A stretch of DNA of 64,000 bases from Azonexus sp. (GTDB lineage Bacteria > Pseudomonadota > Gammaproteobacteria > Burkholderiales > Rhodocyclaceae): the NCBI RefSeq assembly GCF_030824335.1, contig NZ_JAVBXX010000004.1:23052-87051 (forward strand), read 5' to 3'. The position numbers were made by a program, and so were the translations under genes. Below the pieces are notes generated by a model. The model made no database searches. It had not been told where the DNA came from and saw only the letters and a program-made list of their open reading frames with translations. How positions within the stretch are numbered: the first letter of the stretch is position 1; every line of letters starts with the position of its first letter. Shown one piece after another: positions 62,097 to 64,000 of the stretch.

Positions 62097-63424
62097 GCCT
62101 TGCTCTCCCGTTTTTCCAGAATGCCGCGCACCAGATTGACGTGCTCACGCAAGGTATAGCCCAGATCGGTGTACCCCAGCGGCAATTGCAAATCGCTGGC
62201 TTCATCATCCAGCTTGTCGAGGCGCTGGCGATATTCCGCCAGGCGCACCGAATCGAAATTGTTTTTCAGATCAAGCTCCAGCAGTTTCAACTCGCCGTAA
62301 CAGCGAAATACCCGCGAACGTACCCGCCAGCTATACAGCGCCGGGGCAATCCGCATCAGCGGAATAAGCAAGGCGATGACCGGCACCAGCAGGACAATCA
62401 GGCGGTCGACCAGCACGGCCAGCCAGAACGGCAGATAGCGTTGCAGGAAAGGCGGCCCGGACTTCAGGAAACGCTCGGCTTCCGGAGAAAGCGGCAGCAT
62501 GGCATCCATGTAGGCAGGAAATTCGTTTGCCGTCTGGAAAAATCCGGGCTTGCCGTGCACTTGCTTGGCGGCCTGCAGCAACAAATTCTGCAAGGCCGGA
62601 TGCAGGTCGTCGCGAATCACCAGCGTGGCGGTCGGCGCAAGAATCCGGGTGTCCTCGGGCGGAAAGTCGCGGACCAGATCAGCCACGCCCCGCGGCATGG
62701 TCAGGCGGGTCAGGAAAGGGTAACGCCGCTCGTAGGCGCTGCTCTGGGCAAAGCTCATCAGCTTGACGCCGGGCGAACGCAGCAGCACTTGAACGACCGG
62801 CGCGTGTTCCGCAGCAATGACAAAAGCCGCGTCGATGCGGCCTTGTTGCAATTCTTCCGCCGCATCCAGGCCGGAAATCGATAAGGCATTGACCTGGGAA
62901 TCTACCTCGTTGTCTTCCAGCAGACGCCAGGCAAGCTGACGAATGCCTGAGCCTTCCTGACCGATGGCGATGCGTTTGCCGCGCAATTCGCTCAGCTTGG
63001 TGATGGTGGGCCCGCGGTAGAAAACCCAGACCGGCTCATAAAACACGCTACCCAGCGACAACAAACCCGCATCTTCCGGATTGCCATCGCTCAGCACATC
63101 GTCCGCCGGCGCAATGACACCGCCCTGGACAAAACCGATCTGCGCTTCGCCATCGCGCAAACGCTGCAAATTATTGACCGAACCTTCCGACGTCCGGATC
63201 TCCAGCGTGATGCCATCGCGCGCCAGAATCGCCGCATAGCGTTTGGCGAAATGGAAATAGGCACCGCTTTCCCCACCGCTGGTCATCACCACATGCCGGG
63301 GCGGCGCCGGCTGGACGAACTGGAAGGCCACGACAAAACCCATGCCGGCGAGCAGGAAAATCCACCATGCGGTGGCAAACAGGTCGCGCAAAGAGAGAAG
63401 TCCAGCCTTGATTTTCGTCATCAT
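62093..63424 (-). CDS. TAXI-family TRAP-type solute-binding protein, membrane-anchored
   Basis: 443 residues. A transmembrane helix at about 20-38 is followed by a periplasmic TAXI domain (VVMTSGGESGAYFHFAKRYA, EIRTSEGSVNNLQRLRDGEAQIGFVQGG). Unlike ordinary TAXI proteins it has a C-terminal transmembrane helix (about 340-365) and a cytoplasmic helical tail (370-443). No TRAP permease gene is nearby, so it probably acts as a sensor or adaptor rather than an importer. First of the TAXI, ParA, PP0621, pilS, pilR, ampD run. Confidence 0.85.
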   Translation of the reverse strand: MMTKIKAGLLSLRDLFATAWWIFLLAGMGFVVAFQFVQPAPPRHVVMTSGGESGAYFHFAKRYAAILARDGITLEIRTSEGSVNNLQRLRDGEAQIGFVQGGVIAPADDVLSDGNPEDAGLLSLGSVFYEPVWVFYRGPTITKLSELRGKRIAIGQEGSGIRQLAWRLLEDNEVDSQVNALSISGLDAAEELQQGRIDAAFVIAAEHAPVVQVLLRSPGVKLMSFAQSSAYERRYPFLTRLTMPRGVADLVRDFPPEDTRILAPTATLVIRDDLHPALQNLLLQAAKQVHGKPGFFQTANEFPAYMDAMLPLSPEAERFLKSGPPFLQRYLPFWLAVLVDRLIVLLVPVIALLIPLMRIAPALYSWRVRSRVFRCYGELKLLELDLKNNFDSVRLAEYRQRLDKLDDEASDLQLPLGYTDLGYTLREHVNLVRGILEKRESKA

Positions 63425-63944
63425 GCGTCACTCACGGAAAATAAGCGCCTCTCGTCGTCAAGATGCCGAGGGTATCACCGCGGCCTGCTTCGATCTACCG
63501 CAGACGGCCGCCCCAGCGACAAAACGAAGGAAAATCGGTCAATTCCCAGGTCGACCGGAAAAACGCAGAGAGTTGACCAGTGAATCGCCTTAACCATGCG
63601 CGGCTCGAATCGAGCCACTGCCAACGTTCAGCTATCCCGCCCCCCCAAACGGCAGGTAACTGAGTCGAGCAGTCGTATGGGGCGATTTCTGAACTACTGC
63701 ACCTCGGCCAAAGCGGTTATTCGACTGCTGCGGATTGAGCGGCAGCTATTCTGCAGCAAACAGACGGAGGATCCGATTTGTTGCAGAACACCTGATTCTT
63801 GGCATGATGATCTCACTCTCCTACCCCGCAGGCGACGCTTGGATAATTTGAATGTGGACATTCAGATCAAAAAGGGCGGTAGTGAGGTGCTCCCCGTAAT
63901 CAGTGCCACAGGCAATTTAGTAAAGTCCGTTTTCGAGAAGGAGA
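63425..63944. other. Intergenic region before an IS3 element
   Basis: No gene supported. GGCTCGA-A-TCGAGCC (63602-63616) is a perfect inverted repeat without a T run. From about 63648 onward the sequence (AACGGCAGGTA...) resembles the start of the block at 38028, so it may be another degenerate dispersed repeat. The IS left end may be near 63883 (TGAGGTGCTCC), but I cannot fix it without the other end. Confidence 0.4.
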
Positions 63945-64000
63945 ATGGACTTGAAGAAGCGATTTTCAGAAGAGCAGATCATTGGTTTTTTGCAGCAGGC
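63945..64000 (+). mobile_element. IS3-family transposase OrfA, 5' end (truncated by window)
   Basis: ATG at 63945 after GAAGGAG starts MDLKKRFSEEQIIGFLQQA, the classic N-terminus of the IS3/IS407-group OrfA helix-turn-helix protein. The window ends after 18 full codons. OrfB should follow by frameshift beyond the edge. Confidence 0.88.

Noticed and set aside
1..64000. CRISPR arrays, tRNA or rRNA genes, riboswitches
   Set aside because: No evenly spaced direct repeats with unique spacers and no conserved rRNA/tRNA or riboswitch core recognised on either strand.

Overview
The window looks like the chromosome of a free-living betaproteobacterium of the Rhodocyclales (Dechloromonas/Azonexus-like). 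This rests on GC content of roughly 60%, a complement rich in respiratory cytochromes and two-component systems, PilS/PilR, a GTP-type PEP carboxykinase and a MaeB malic enzyme. It is inferred from gene recognition, not from an rRNA. No rRNA, tRNA or CRISPR array was seen.

Layout. (1) 1-2150: lower-GC integron cassettes, with an AbiC-like phage-defence protein and an HEPN-type protein, separated by a recognisable attC site. (2) 2512-7075: two Fic AMP-transferases flanking an OmpR-type two-component system. (3) 7145-16492: an envelope-modification locus with an LtaS-like and a YejM-like sulfatase-fold protein, a methyltransferase, a two-component system, a PAP2 phosphatase and a CptA-like phosphoethanolamine transferase. 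Matching 11-bp-period TTGAC arrays precede two of its transcription units. (4) 16636-26688: a redox locus with a flavocytochrome-type reductase, PepSY proteins, SHP and DHC cytochromes c, an HD-GYP protein, a QseBC/PhoPQ-type two-component system, a diheme protein, a PQQ-type beta-propeller and a haem-binding GGDEF protein. (5) 26740-32771: a one-strand zinc-limitation cluster (two-cysteine DksA, COG0523 GTPase, QueD paralogue, ZrgA-like protein, ABC transporter, DUF3299, ZIP permease). (6) 32981-44225: tandem GarR-type reductases, a large hybrid kinase, an RND efflux operon behind an inverted-repeat operator, and an MFS carrier. (7) 44295-47614: a cytochrome c and a PAS-AAA+ sigma-54 activator divergent from ccoG, with paired palindromes and a sigma-54 promoter between them. 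(8) 47716-63424: housekeeping and regulation (S4 protein, tandem receiver, IclR, PbpG, MaeB, PckG, aminotransferase, AmpD, PilR/PilS, ParA-like, TAXI-type protein). (9) The right edge enters an IS3-family element.

The strongest unexplained signal crosses all of these regions. The 10-mer TGCGGTC(G/A)AC occurs exactly 29 times, on both strands, mostly inside genes. In most copies an A- or T-tract begins 23-26 nt from the first base, and many have an additional tract about one helical turn nearer. Core plus phased AT-tracts is the architecture of the Pasteurellaceae DNA uptake signal sequence, which shares a GCGGT core. To my knowledge no such system is described in the Rhodocyclales.
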